64,000 nt of DNA from Zygaena filipendulae (lineage: Eukaryota; Arthropoda; Insecta; Lepidoptera; Zygaenidae): positions 3,223,001 to 3,287,000 of the forward strand of contig OU015674.1 in the NCBI GenBank assembly GCA_907165275.2, written 5' to 3'. The translations under genes were made by a program, and so were the position numbers. Each line of letters begins with the position of its first letter. The stretch's first letter is position 1. The notes beneath the pieces are model-generated. The model was not told the origin of the DNA. It ran no database searches and saw nothing but the letters and a program-made list of their open reading frames with translations. Positions 42,823-55,020 of this stretch are shown here, piece by piece.

Positions 42823-45717
42823 GACAATTTGGTAGTGATTATATTTACCATTTTTATTCGGATCCAGTTTATTTTTTAAAAGTAACTCAATTTTTATGTC
42901 TCTTTTTAGCGTTTTAGCATTGATGGAGTCTAATACCTATTATAATCTTCATTTAAAAAAAAAAACTGAAATGCATTTGATATAGGATACCGGTAGAATG
43001 TTCAATATTGAATGTTATGAAAAAATCATTATCATGTTGATAGTTGTTATTCAATAACTAAATAGTCACTAACGCAATCTTAACCTTGTTTGCGCTTAAC
43101 CCGGTCATATGATTAATCTATTACATATCATGTTATTTAAACTCTCGAGAGTCTCGATACTCTCGATACTATTAAAAATATGCATAAGTGTTTTATTGCG
43201 TTATGCTTATGAAAAAAAAAAAAATTAATACTCACGACATTAATACTTAAGACTGGATAAGTGTTTAGAAATAGTAGATCCGCGTAGTTTCAAACGCATG
43301 TAACTCTTATAACCCTTAAATGTTGAATTATTTCACTCTTTAAATGTATCTTTAGTAAAAGAAAGGCACAAACCCCAATTTCCATCACAAAAAATGTTAA
43401 TTCTATACAATCGTTTAGCCACATTTTTCTTTTTTTTTTTCTTTTAAAGCAACTGAAGATAGTTTTTCATGACAGGAACTATATGAGTTACCTTGGAAAA
43501 GCTTACGAACTTGGCATTCTTTCACATTTATTGTTTTTGGTGGGATACCATATACTTACGATTAACGAAATGTAATTTTTCGTAAACTAAAAACTATTAT
43601 TTAAGATCTAGTATCAAATAATGATATTCAATCAATTTTAACCAAGTATTGTAGGTTGATACCTAATTCTTGTTTGAATAATACTAAGTATTGTTTAGCA
43701 ACGTTGCGGTGTAATGGGAGGTACGATAGTGAAGCAAATCGCTCAGAAACGTTAGATATAAAATAAATCTGTCCACATATTTCTGTTATATTTTCTAAAG
43801 GCATTTTCTTTTGATACACTTTATTATTGTCATCGACTATAATGGGAATTTCTCTTGGAGAGCACATGTTATTATTTTGGCATACGTTATAATAGCATGT
43901 GGTTTGGATTGACATATTTTTTCTTATGCGATTAGTAATGTTGCATATCGGACGTAATTAAATGCTATACCTATAAGGAAAAGATTTTTAATTTGTCATA
44001 ACTGGTTATGATTTATTTACTTCCTAGTGAGGCTGAGGACTTTTAAATCAACATACTTATTCGAAGATTTCATTATGTAAAAACAGCAGCGGAGTTTGCA
44101 ATTTTTTTAATAATACCCACTATCCAAACCAACAACACTCGATGTACTGCAGCAAAATGTGCGTGTTCAAATCATGTCAATTATTTATTATTTATTTAAG
44201 TGAAAGAGGATCGTGTTAAAATTTAAAATTATCATAACATCTTAGACTGCTAGACATAGGACTTTCCCGAGGATGACAGGCGCGCTGCGCTACCTTCATT
44301 CAGGGTCTATTCCATCCAGGTTTATCAATAGTTCTACCAATAGAACTACTTGGAAGAAAACTTCCAATCTGTTTTACTATGACGTAGAGTAGTAACAGAA
44401 TGGAAAAAAAACATGGCCATGCAGTAGAACTGCCGAAGGAAGGGTCGAAAAATCACCAAAATCTTCCTCACTTAGTTAATGGATGGCTCCTACCGTGAAT
44501 ATGCTAGTATCGATGTGCGTAGAGAGCTTTATTAAGGCGAAAATGATGCTTTTTTGTAGTGCTTTACGTAGTGTCTGAATTTGCTCTTTGGACAGTTGTG
44601 TTCGAAAGTTATCTCGTGAACCATGTTTTGACGTTGACTGTATCAAGGCCGTGCCATACAACCTTCGTGCAGTCTCGTCGAGACCTGTGTCCTACTAAAT
44701 TAAGATTTCAATATTTGAGTGTATAGGTACATTTATTTTACGCTGTTGGTTGTTATTACGAGTATAAATTAGTAGCAAATATCGTGTTTTACGATGCCTC
44801 GCGAATCTTGTCTGAATAAAATATAAATCATAGATAAATAATATGTATTTACAACAAAAAGTAATTGTTGAGTTTTAGATCAGTTTACTGATACCAATTT
44901 TACAAGCTCTGCTTAGTTTCGAACCAGATGGCGCTGTGGCTAACTACAGTTAACTTATCTAACAATACTTATTATGCATAATATTATATTGTTCCTATAC
45001 CGAAACGATTAAAGCATGATTTATAACCATTAAACACCAATGTAGATTGTAGACAAATGAATTGACGAAGAGAGATCCACTATCTGAGACGCAGAAACCA
45101 AAAAAGAACCATTAAAAAAAGAACCATTAAAATCTCTAAAGCTCCATGAAGGATCTGCACTCCTAGTTTTAAAAATAAATTCTATGTATGTTTAAATATG
45201 AATTTGCGTTTATTCAATGAAAAGTTGTGAAGACGTTTGGATGCCACTTTTTGAAATTATTTGTACCTACGCAATCTAGGTGTTTAAAAAAAAATATTTA
45301 GGTACCAATGAATTTCGTGATTACCTCATTGGACCAACCTTCAAATACGCTTCTTAGTATTCGCATAAAATCTAGATTCCAGGTAAATAACTAATGGTTG
45401 TCTGAATAACTCCAAACTATTACCTTGGCCTAGCGCTTGATTATAGGAACCGGAGGTGGTCGGTGAGGTATACATTTAAATTGTTGCCAATTAAATAACA
45501 CTCAAACTAGTTCAGTTGCGTTCAACCTACATACAGTTCGTACTTACTACTTACTTACTTACCTATAGTATTGGACTGACAAATACTCCTAGATTATGTA
45601 CTCGCGTATCCGCAAACTCCACTCGAGGTTGCACGGTTTGGCTTTGATTCTCCATTGTTTATGTTACATAACTATGTATATATAGAAAAGAAATACCTAG
45701 GTACATAATATCTATAC
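42823..45717. other. No gene seen; one repeat fragment
   Basis: AT-rich. A minus-strand frame of 95 codons (43628-43915) has four cysteines near its start but no motif or splice context I can name. The short motif 'caagctctgcttagtttcga…agatggcgctg' at 44906-44940 is a dispersed SINE/LINE-tail fragment, also at 47480-47520, 53303-53345 (reverse) and 58545-58580. Confidence 0.55.
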
Positions 45718-45929
45718 AGGTAAATAAAATTGAAGTGTCTATTTGTAATTAACACCTTTTCACTAAATCTTCTTAATATAACTTGTCCGCGATGGACTCC
45801 TAAACTACTAAATCGATCATGATGAAATTTGGTCACTATGTTGTAGTTTGGCCCAACTTAAAAGATAGGATAGTTTTTATCCCGGAATTCCCGCGGAAAC
45901 TCCGGAATTAATACGGGGAACAGCTAATC
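45718..45929 (+). repeat. Chimeric GC-box repeat (R2 head, R1 tail)
   Basis: It begins with the R2 start 'aaataaaattgaagtg' and switches to the R1 end 'tttttatcccggaattcccg'. The final box is reduced to 'acggggaacagcta'. Confidence 0.6.
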
Positions 45930-48900
45930 ACCGTACTTTTTTGAATTGAAGGAGTGTCTGTACATGTGAAATATAAAATAGTTTAGCGGCAGAGTCAAAG
46001 GATAGTCAATAGAATGGAGACCACTGGTTACCTACTTGGTAAGCTTGACCTGCGTATAGATAATATTTGGGATTTCCTAAGGATTTTCAGTAAAAAAATC
46101 ATCTTATACGTTAGGTCAGCCCATAATCATTCACTTTTCGGTGGCAAGCATACAAAAAGCTCTACTTTCTCACAAATACTCGAAACAAATTACTACACAA
46201 AACAAGTTGAAGCCAAAGGTAAAGAATTACATATCTTTAAATGCATCAGTCAATGTCATGTATCACAGCACTCTACGGTCGTTAGGAGACATTATGATCT
46301 CAAATGTTGCAGAGAGAGCCGGTGAAAATACCACAGGTAGTAAAATACAATAATACTATTAAAGAAAAAAACCATCGGAACTACACATAGACTTTATTCT
46401 GAACTCTTCTTATGCGCAACAAAATTGAACTGTTTTAAATTATTAATTCTATCATTTCCTACAACTAAAACTCGTAATAAGAGTGCTTTTAAACTTCGAT
46501 TTCGACAACACTAATGTCAGCCATTCTCTAGAGCTGGATTTACCACTAATTCTGCTAGGTCCTGGCCTTATTTCAATAAAGAATATCATTCAATTTCCCT
46601 CTAATGAAGAGAACTAAAGTCTAGGATCGTCCAAACTCTATATCCAGATCAGTCTTTCAAAGGACCTCCTGGAGTTATCAAGATATATTTCTTCCTCAAA
46701 GGAGTAGAACGATCTTTTTCTTAGGAAGTGTCCGAATTATCTATTTCATTTACTATTTTCACCGTCAGTGATCTTTGAAAAACTTAGGTAGAGTTACTTC
46801 ATGTCTATACAAATTAATTAAATACACTGTACACATTAAAATAGGTGTCATTAATGTCTCAATAGACGACGTTATCACTAAAATTTAATCGCTTCCAAGC
46901 TACCATGTGCAAGAGAATAAGCTATCCAAGCGTATTTATTTCGAAACGCGTACGGAATTGGACGGTGTCGGTCTTAACTTTCCACAGATGGCTCAGGGCC
47001 CGAGGGCAAAAGTTGCGCACCATTTGTCCGTTTGTCTGTCACTTTCACTGTAACACTGAACGTGTACTAATACGAATGTAATGGTAGTTTTATGCGAATG
47101 AATGAATGAACAGTAGCGATTAACGAATATATAGAGAAGTTTTGTTTTCGTCAGCCAATGTTGAGCAAACAATATAAAATTTTGAAGGAAATCACCTACT
47201 AATATTTTCTACTGCGACTAGATTTTTAACTCCGCAAGTTCGTTTTTACAGTTAATTATAACTTTATTTAAAGCTATTATTGTGATGGTTTTTAATATTT
47301 TTATATTTAAAGTTTCTTTTAATGCATAAAAGAAACTAATAAAAGAAAGAAGGATTTGTGTGTACCCTGGTGATTAGTCTGTCTGTATTATAAGAATACT
47401 AGAGATTATATATGAGATTATAAGTTTTTATACTTAAAAAATTAAAGTATATCAATATTAAATCAGCTTGCTGGTACTCACAGTACAAACAAGCTTTGCT
47501 TAGTTTGGGCTCAGATGGCACTGTCTGATAAAGTCCAAGCATTATTATTTATTTATTATCTATTTATTTCCTATGCGGATTGTGTACCTCGTAACCACTT
47601 CACTCTCCATTGAAAATTTGCACGCCAACACAGCGAATATGCGGCTTGAATTATAATGTACCATATTATTCAGAAAACAAGTGAATTTGAGTATTTTGAG
47701 AGTTTGAAATATTAAAGCAATAGGAACTCCAAAAAATAAAATTAAGCAATAGAGATTTCAAACAAATTTGTAAATTATTAAATCTTTTGCACACAGATGT
47801 TATTAAAAGTGATGTCACACCGAAAAGTAAGGAAACGATTCTATTGAAAGAGCACACAAAAACTTGGCAGCAACACGCGCTATTCGCAAAACTTATACAA
47901 TCGATTCAATACAACAATCGATTGTTTAAAAATCAGTCGTTGGGAAAAATCACGACTGTGAATCTACAATAGTCAAAAAAATACCATTAGACATTTGCAT
48001 TGCGTCAAAAATAGCGGATATAACGAAATAACGCTTTTGATTTTTGAGAGGACAGAGATTACTCAGACATTGCTGATTTGTGATCTTTGGTGTACCTACG
48101 TGTGATGAAATATCTGACAAACGTCATCATAGAAATATTCCGAACCTTCAAAATCTTTTTTTTATTATTACCGAGTAAAAAAAACACGGAACTTATCAAT
48201 TTGATACGAAATAAAAAAAAGGTAGACATCAACCGTACGTCAAGCAACTCAATGAAGTGTTATTATAGACTCTAAAATAAAACAACTAGAGGGAAATATC
48301 CTATACACAAAGGATATTTTCGAGTTCTTTCGTTTCGAATCTTTTTACAAGAATTTTGTAAATTATTCAAATTCAAATATACTTTATCGCAACCAATATG
48401 GATACAAAACTAAACTACCTACTATCAAGAAAAAGGAACAGAGTAAAACATAATATTGGTAAAAGTTTGATTTGAAAAAGCCGCTATAAGTAAGCATTCG
48501 GGCACTTTCTGACAATTTTTTTGGTGCAAAGTTTGAATTTTTTAAATCGCTTTGAGGTTGAGGTTAAAGTTTGCAGGTCACCTACAGTCAGCCTGCAGTT
48601 TCAATTCCGCGATAGGAGCTAGCGCCTAGTGTTGATTCATTCGACTATTTGCTGTCAGTAATTGTATATTTTATGTACCATTTGATGGTCCTAATAAAGT
48701 ATCTTAGTTTCCGAAAGGACTGAGAAATCCACGCAAGTGAAACCGCTTACAATAGCTATAAGTAATGAGTTAATAGCAGGTACCCTTGGGCCTTGTTAAT
48801 GTCAAGAGATCCTCAAATGTTATGTCATTCTTTGACTATTTATAGCTGAGATCGAATCTGCAATTCGTTTACTAATCACGTTTAGAGTTTGTTTTTTTTT

Positions 48901-51181
48901 GGTATAATTTATTGTTTTGTTAACAAAAAACTTCTTTGCCTACAACTCTTATACTATCTACCGACTGTGCTTGCTAGTTCGTTTGTGTTATCATTTGATG
49001 ATAAGACACAATATGCGTATACTTCAACTGTTTTAAAGTCGTTTAAAAAGTAGCCAAGATGTTGATTAAAATCCCGATACTCAAGAGCCGATCATCTCTC
49101 AATATATTATCTGTCTCGCTCATTGCGCTGGAAAATGAAGAAGACAAACTAAGATTTGGTGTATGGGCGGCGCTACAGCCGCTGAAAGCTGTGGACTACT
49201 TCTTATGTTGTTTATCATTTGTTTTCGCCGCCGCCGCCACTGCCACCGCCGCGCCGTCACATCGCCATGCTGTGGCCAAGGGGTAAGACAAAAAAGGTTT
49301 TGAAGGTCTAATAGTGTCGAATTTACTAATGGAATTTTGAAAAAATTGTTGCATTCCAACTAACAAATAAATATTATACTTACCTTTTTACTAAATCCAA
49401 ATATTAAGTTGTACCCACCTTACTTAACGCGTTAACGGTTACATGACCAGAGAGTCATGGCAGCGGTGTTTGACTACAATTATGGATATTTCTATCGGTT
49501 TCAGAACCTTTTATGACATTATGACGTCATAGCACCAATAAAACTACGGACTTTATTCCTGCAAGTGGGCGCAATGTGTCTCTGTAAAATCATTGACCTC
49601 CATTTACTGGATTAACAAAACTTTAAGCTTTGTCATGGCCCATGACTATTATATTTTATTGTTATTATGGTATTGTTTTTAACAAGGATATCTATTGGGA
49701 AACCACTTTTTATATTTACTCTAAGAACCTACTTGAATATTTATTAAGCCTTGAACTTATTTTGCGGTCCTCTGAGGACAACATTTCGGGAAAAATCTAA
49801 AACAAATTAACATATTTTAATTTAACCCTTTCACTGCCAATGGCCGTAATATCACGATCTACGAAAGACGTGCTCTTGGGATCCGAAACGTAATATTACG
49901 TTACTTACAAACCACTGCAGTGACTTTTATATATTTTATTAGATTAAATGATAGATACTGAGCGTTCCTAACACTAGGAGAAATCGTGCCTAAAGCTAGA
50001 GGAGAGAGATAAGCGACCGAGACAGGAGACCGAGACCGGAGACTGCGACAAGTGTTTCGATATCTTCTGCATGTACAGACCGAGACCACGGCGACCGTGA
50101 GTCTTTGCAATTGAGACGACAGTGTCGGAGAGGCTGTAGATGGAGTCAGTTGTATTTTATACGTCATGACAAAATAAAATAAAATAAAATGATGGAAAAC
50201 CAAGTTGCAGAAATTGTATTGGAAGAAGAAGAAGACGATGATTTTTGATGATTTAAACACTAAACACAACATGTGCTTTTCGAGCGCGACACGAGACACT
50301 ACTTGTCCAGGGTAGCGACCGTCTCGCCCTCGCATCTCCTGTTTGGCGTCTCTGGCTCCTGTTTCTGTCCCGCTCATACATACCGCTTGCCTTATATTGG
50401 TCAAGTAACGGTCGTGGTCTCTGGTCTCGGTCTCTTGTCGCGGTCGCTTGTCTCTGCCGCGGGTCTTTAGGTAATAGTCAATGTAATAGTCATATTTTTG
50501 TAGCCTTAACTTATTAAGGTTAAAAAACGTGGCGATGAAGGGTACAACAAATTTCACTACTTGATAATAACGCTTGCATTTCACGTAGCGCTGTTTGGTC
50601 CTAAACTAAAATGGTTTTGTATACTATAGGTACAACTATAGAACTGATAACGACACCTACACCTAGAAAAAAATTACAAATAGTACCAACGAAATTTTAG
50701 GCAAGATTGTTGTTAGTATGAATTTTATATTTGTAACAAAGTAATTGTTACAAGTGACAATTTGCTTGAAACGCTTTTTATTAACCGTAACTGACTGCAC
50801 AGTAAAAACAACTTTACTAATCATAATAGAGGCCATAAATATAGATAACAGTGTGTAAAAAGCCGTGATAGTGAAGTGTAGCGAAAAATAAAAAATAATA
50901 TCGATAGCGGTTACAAGTGTAAAACGAAACTGCAAAAGTTCTTTTTCTGCTACGAAATTTTTAATTTGATTTATTAAGTTAGCCAACAATTATACAACTA
51001 GCTGGTGCCCGCGGCTTTGCCCACGTTATTGTAGAGTTTGTTAGTCAAGTTTATATCCCTCGGAAACAGTACTTTTTCTGAATAATAATAATTGATAGTA
51101 AAGCATGAAAGCGTAATAAATATACAAACTGACATTTTGCATGAATAATATTAATATTTATAGGATGACAATTTTGCTGTA
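45930..51181. other. No gene seen; repeat fragments and one GC-rich spot
   Basis: Mostly AT-rich. Notable spots: a reverse LINE-tail-like 'aaattcaaatatactttatc' at about 48361-48400; a GC spike at 49140-49280 with CGCC repeats and a 75-codon frame of no recognisable family; the GAGACC-rich fold-back at 50003-50468; and a short GC-box relic at 51000-51030. Open frames at 46014-46353 and 50663-50989 are uncharacterisable. Confidence 0.5.
50003..50468. repeat. GAGACC-rich inverted repeat region
   Basis: The left arm (50003-50100) repeats 'gaccgagacaggagaccgag'-like units. The right arm (50290-50468) carries the complementary 'ctctggtctcggtctcttgt'-like units, with AT-rich DNA between. This makes an imperfect fold-back. 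The long minus-strand open frame across it (49901-50584), with its RDKRPRQETETR stretch, is a by-product of the simple repeat. Confidence 0.55.
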
Positions 51182-51445
51182 GATAATAATAATAATCCAC
51201 ATCACAACACACAGATCTACTTGATCCCACAGTAAGCTATTATTAGCTTGTGTCGTGGAAACCAAGCAAACGTGGTATATTATACAACATAGAATTACTT
51301 ATATATTATACTATAGATATATAAACACACCCAGACTGGAAAATGGAACCCTGTGTTCACACAAAGTCCACCCCCACCAGGAATCGAACCCGGAGCCCCT
51401 TGATTAGCGGGTAGCCATGGTGACCTCTGCGCCAATCGGGTCACG
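51182..51445 (-). mobile_element. tRNA-derived SINE, full-length reference copy
   Basis: Read on the minus strand from about 51445, it has an A box TGGCGCAGAGG (51434-51424) and a B box GGTTCGATTCC (51390-51380), the pol III internal promoter. A conserved body follows ('acagggttccattttccagt', 'gtttgcttggtttccacgac', 'gatcaagtagatctgtgtgt'), and it ends in an ATT-repeat tail. Length is about 264 bp. Related copies lie at 5387-5602, 53815-53940 and 58621-58790. Confidence 0.88.
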
Positions 51446-53460
51446 GGATATATTTGAGAAAAGGTATTTGATTACGTTATCTAATTACAGGCTAAAACGG
51501 CAAAGAACAAAAATTTCAGCGTCGCTGAGAAAATGATATTCTACACTACGTGGTCAGCGTCAATGTATAGTAAAAGATAGTAAAAATGGCCGACATTGAG
51601 TTTTTTTTTCAAATACGGAATGACTATAAATGGATTTATTTTTGTTCTAATTTTAATTTCGCCGGACACGATGCATGTTTGCGAATTTCGAACGCCTCAC
51701 ACCCGTCTCTCATAATATTCGTACGCTAAGTTTAATTACTGGAACGAGTGCAATAATTTTATTTTTTTTTTCTAGCATTTGGTAATAACTATATATTATA
51801 CTTACATCAATGTTTGTAACTGTTGTGTATTAAATAATATTCATAATTGCTCAAATTGAGAAATATGATATATGATACTCGTTCTACATGTGACACAAGA
51901 TTTATGAATATGCAATACTGGCTGGTTTTACCCTGAAATAGGTATGTGTTGAAAAAAAAAGAAGAATCTAAATACCGATTTCAATGACTGCATCTTTAAA
52001 ACTAATGGTATTACCCTACCTTTATTACCCTACTAAGCCCCGGTGAGGGGCTGAATGAAATTAAGTCCAACATTACCGAAGAAAAATGTTCTCCATGCAT
52101 GATCTTTAAACAAATTTTATAAAGAGAAAAGATTTGAATTTTATAGTTCGTTTTCGGTTTGCAATACAATTATTTTACAAAAAAAATTGTAACTCAGTAA
52201 CTACTGGACCGATTCTAAACACGACGCAAAAACTAACTATAGCTAAATGAAACTCTAGCTTTGTCAATAAAATAATACTTTGTCTAAAAATATCTGTACG
52301 AGTTGGCTTGACAATATTTCCGCATTACTTCCACTTAAGCTGAACTCTAGCTATGCTTAACTACTACCCTTTTTATTTAATCAAGTCTCTGTTTTGATAA
52401 TAATCATTGCTTATAAGTTACATTGTGTAAAAACCATCTAGAAAATTTATCGCAACCATGTTTTAGCTTTAGTGAAAATTTCAATTCTATATTGTAATCC
52501 GGAATTCCCGCGGGAACTCCGAAGTTACTGGGTGAAATCGCAGGGGACAGCTAGTACTTTATAATTTCTGAAACTTTTATGAACTCTTTCTTTTTAACTT
52601 TTACGAAATCGATTGTAGTTAGTAAATTTAATGTTGAATAGGTAGATAGTACGTTTCCAATGCGACACTCGCACTACACTTGTATACGTATGAACAAAAC
52701 AGGTTTAAAAAAGAATTAAATTCGCAAAACACATTTCAACTTAAAAAACATTGTGTTTACATTGATTATTTTTTTATAGATAAATGTGAGTCTAAGTTTT
52801 GTATTGTACCTATACCTATTTATTGAACAGCATATTTTAAAGATGATATCATTTGTTAATTAAATTCTGAATATTGTTATTAAATTAAAATACACATGTA
52901 TTTCAAATTTGACAAGCCTTATATTAATATAATAACAGGAATCGTATGAAATCATTTTATCGTGTTTAAGTTTTTTTCATGCTGTTGCATGCGGCATGAG
53001 TTGAAAAAATAATAAAACGTGTGTATAAAATTATATATTTCACGCGGCATAGAAAATTCGTGTAGGAGTTATGTAGTGCAAATAACAGTACCTTCCACAC
53101 TGTTTGGTTCGTTGGTGTTTTTTGTCAATTCGCTGATGCTGTACGTACTTACATGGCAAAATGGCAAAATGCAATTATTTTAACTGTAGGTAACTGGCTT
53201 AAATGCTTATATAGATATTTAACCTAGTTGATCCTGTCAGATGAAATAATTTCGAAAATTTGAGTGTGTTTGTGTAACTAATAATAATAATAATTTTTTT
53301 GGGCCCTAACAGAGCCTCCAGGTCCCAAACTAAGCAGAACTTGTAATATCGTAACCGAACAACTGATACCTTATACTTATACACTTTTTCTGTAAGTACT
53401 TACATAGTACTTAAGATTTAACATCCAGAGTCCAGACTAAAATCCAATTTTAATCACATA
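51446..53460. other. No gene seen
   Basis: AT-rich. It contains an R1 fragment at about 52498-52555 ('aattcccgcgggaactccga' and a degraded box) and a reverse SINE/LINE-tail fragment at 53303-53345. No open frame of interest. Confidence 0.6.
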
Positions 53461-53735
53461 CTAGCTTTTGCCCGCGACTTCACCCGCGTGGTAGTCGAAA
53501 TCAGACATCGAAGAGGTTAAAACAATCAAATTTCTTCCACGAAAACACGTTGTCCCATACAAACTTTGCCGCCCTTTTCATCCACTAAAGGGAAAGAATT
53601 TCGGAAAATCCTTTCTTATCGGACGCCTACGTCATACAAAGAACACACCCTCTAAGTTTCAGGTCTCTACAATCAGCAGTTTAGGCTGTGCGTTGATCCG
53701 TCAGTCAGTCATTCAGGACAAAGCATTTTATAATA
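53461..53735 (-). repeat. Interspersed GC-box repeat R5
   Basis: It begins 'actagcttttgcccgcgact' and runs to 'cgtcagtcagtcattcagga', the same order as 3206-3425 with an extra internal segment. It is the more complete of the two copies. Confidence 0.75.
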
Positions 53736-53814
53736 ATAAAAAATGTATGTATAGATGTAAATATTTATCCTGATGTGAGGTCGATAGATATCGATAGATA
53801 GAGGTTGGGGTAGT

Positions 53815-53940
53815 ATAGATATATAAACACGTCTAGACTGGAAGTGGAACCATGTGTCAAAGTCCACCCACCGGCAACCGAACCCGGAGCTCCTTGATTA
53901 GCGGGCAGGCATGGTGACCTACTGCGCCAATACGGTCGTC
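53815..53940 (-). mobile_element. tRNA-derived SINE, 5' part only
   Basis: The A-box region (reverse of 'ctactgcgccaat') and a mutated B box (reverse of 'caaccgaacccgg') match 51182-51445. The body and ATT tail are missing. Confidence 0.7.
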
Positions 53941-54768
53941 AAATAAGGTAGTCAAGACTGTTAAACTCGTTGGCACATAATTACGATTATTTGCATCATA
54001 GTTCATACTGCTTTGAAATTTCGGCCAGATCAGAACACAATGCGTACTCAGTCATCCTCCAAGATGCCGAGTGCATGGCGTTCTAACTATACCTAGTACC
54101 TACACATGATATCATACCTACAGTAGACCGACAGAGATGACATGTAGGCGGCGCAGGCGCGCCACAGTTGCAAAGGAAGTTAGAGCAAATGTGCGATAAC
54201 CACCCGGCGACACTGGTTTTCACCTGTTTTCATACCAAACTAAGTTGATGTCCCTTCTATCAGTTATTTTCTGTTCTTTGGGGCCGACGGTTTTGATCTC
54301 GTGGTAATGCCGAGAGCCGCCCATGAGTCCAAGATTATTAAAAGTAAACATTGTTCAATAATATTGACAGTATGAAAACGCGACGCGACAACCCTTCAGA
54401 CATAGGTCCCCGACTGCGGAGGCCAGTTGGGGCCTTCCCCTTCCCTCCTCCCTCTCTGTATTACCGATATGTACCGACTGTCTTTAATTACTGTCTCGGC
54501 AAATTGTATAACCCATTCGTTGACAAATGGGCGCCATTTTAAATTATTCATAGAACAAAAAAAAAATACGTCGTGGGCACGTACGCCTCGGTAATAATCG
54601 TTAGGCACTACACTCTGTCGTGACCACAGTGTAACCTCACAAATACAAAACATTCATTTTTAACACGCTTTATATTAACTTCACTTGCAACTAAAAAATA
54701 ATGTAATAAAAGTCAATTTTAACCTACTTCTAATTGTGTCGTATCAAATAAAGCTTTGTATATAAGTA
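53941..54768. promoter_or_regulatory. GC-richer island, possible promoter, no clear gene
   Basis: The stretch 54120-54540 is clearly richer in GC and CpG than its surroundings ('ggcggcgcaggcgcgccac', 'gggcgccattttaaatt'). Short open frames run on both strands (54351-54542 plus, 54396-54653 minus) without a recognisable domain. It could be a promoter or untranslated exon of an unseen gene. Confidence 0.3.
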
Positions 54769-55020
54769 CTAGCTGTGCCCCGCAGTTTCACCTGCATGAG
54801 TTTCGGAATTCCCGCAGAAACTAAAAGTAAAGTTTTGTCCAAAAATAAAAATAAAAAAAATCCGGAGAGGACTTATCATCTAGGGTATAAAAAATAGCCT
54901 ACGACCTATTCACACCAAATAATTAATACACAAAAAATTTCATAAAAATCGGTCAATGCGTTTCGGAGGAGTTCGATTAACAAACACTTTCACACGAGAT
55001 TTTTCTATACATATTAGATG
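54769..55020 (-). repeat. Interspersed GC-box repeat R4
   Basis: It begins 'actagctgtgccccgcagtt', includes 'atcatctagggtataaaaaa' and 'gcgtttcggaggagttcgat', and ends 'tctatacatattagatgtat'. It shares its middle with 58304-58470. Confidence 0.72.

Noticed and set aside
43628..43915. 95-codon minus-strand frame with four cysteines
   Set aside because: No spacing typical of a known cysteine domain, no signal peptide, no splice sites; left as unsupported.
46014..46353. Two overlapping plus-strand frames of 70-103 codons
   Set aside because: No recognisable family, no splice sites, and composition typical of non-coding AT-rich DNA.
49059..49286. 75-codon plus-strand frame over a GC spike
   Set aside because: The Ala/Thr run comes from CGCC repeats; no homology or gene structure could be argued.
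49901..50584. 227-codon minus-strand open frame
   Set aside because: Composition follows the GAGACC simple repeat and AT-rich flanks; no domain, no splice context, no start context.
50663..50989. 108-codon hydrophobic minus-strand frame resembling a membrane receptor fragment
   Set aside because: Phe/Ile/Leu/Val richness is expected from AT-rich DNA; no conserved receptor motif or exon borders could be found.
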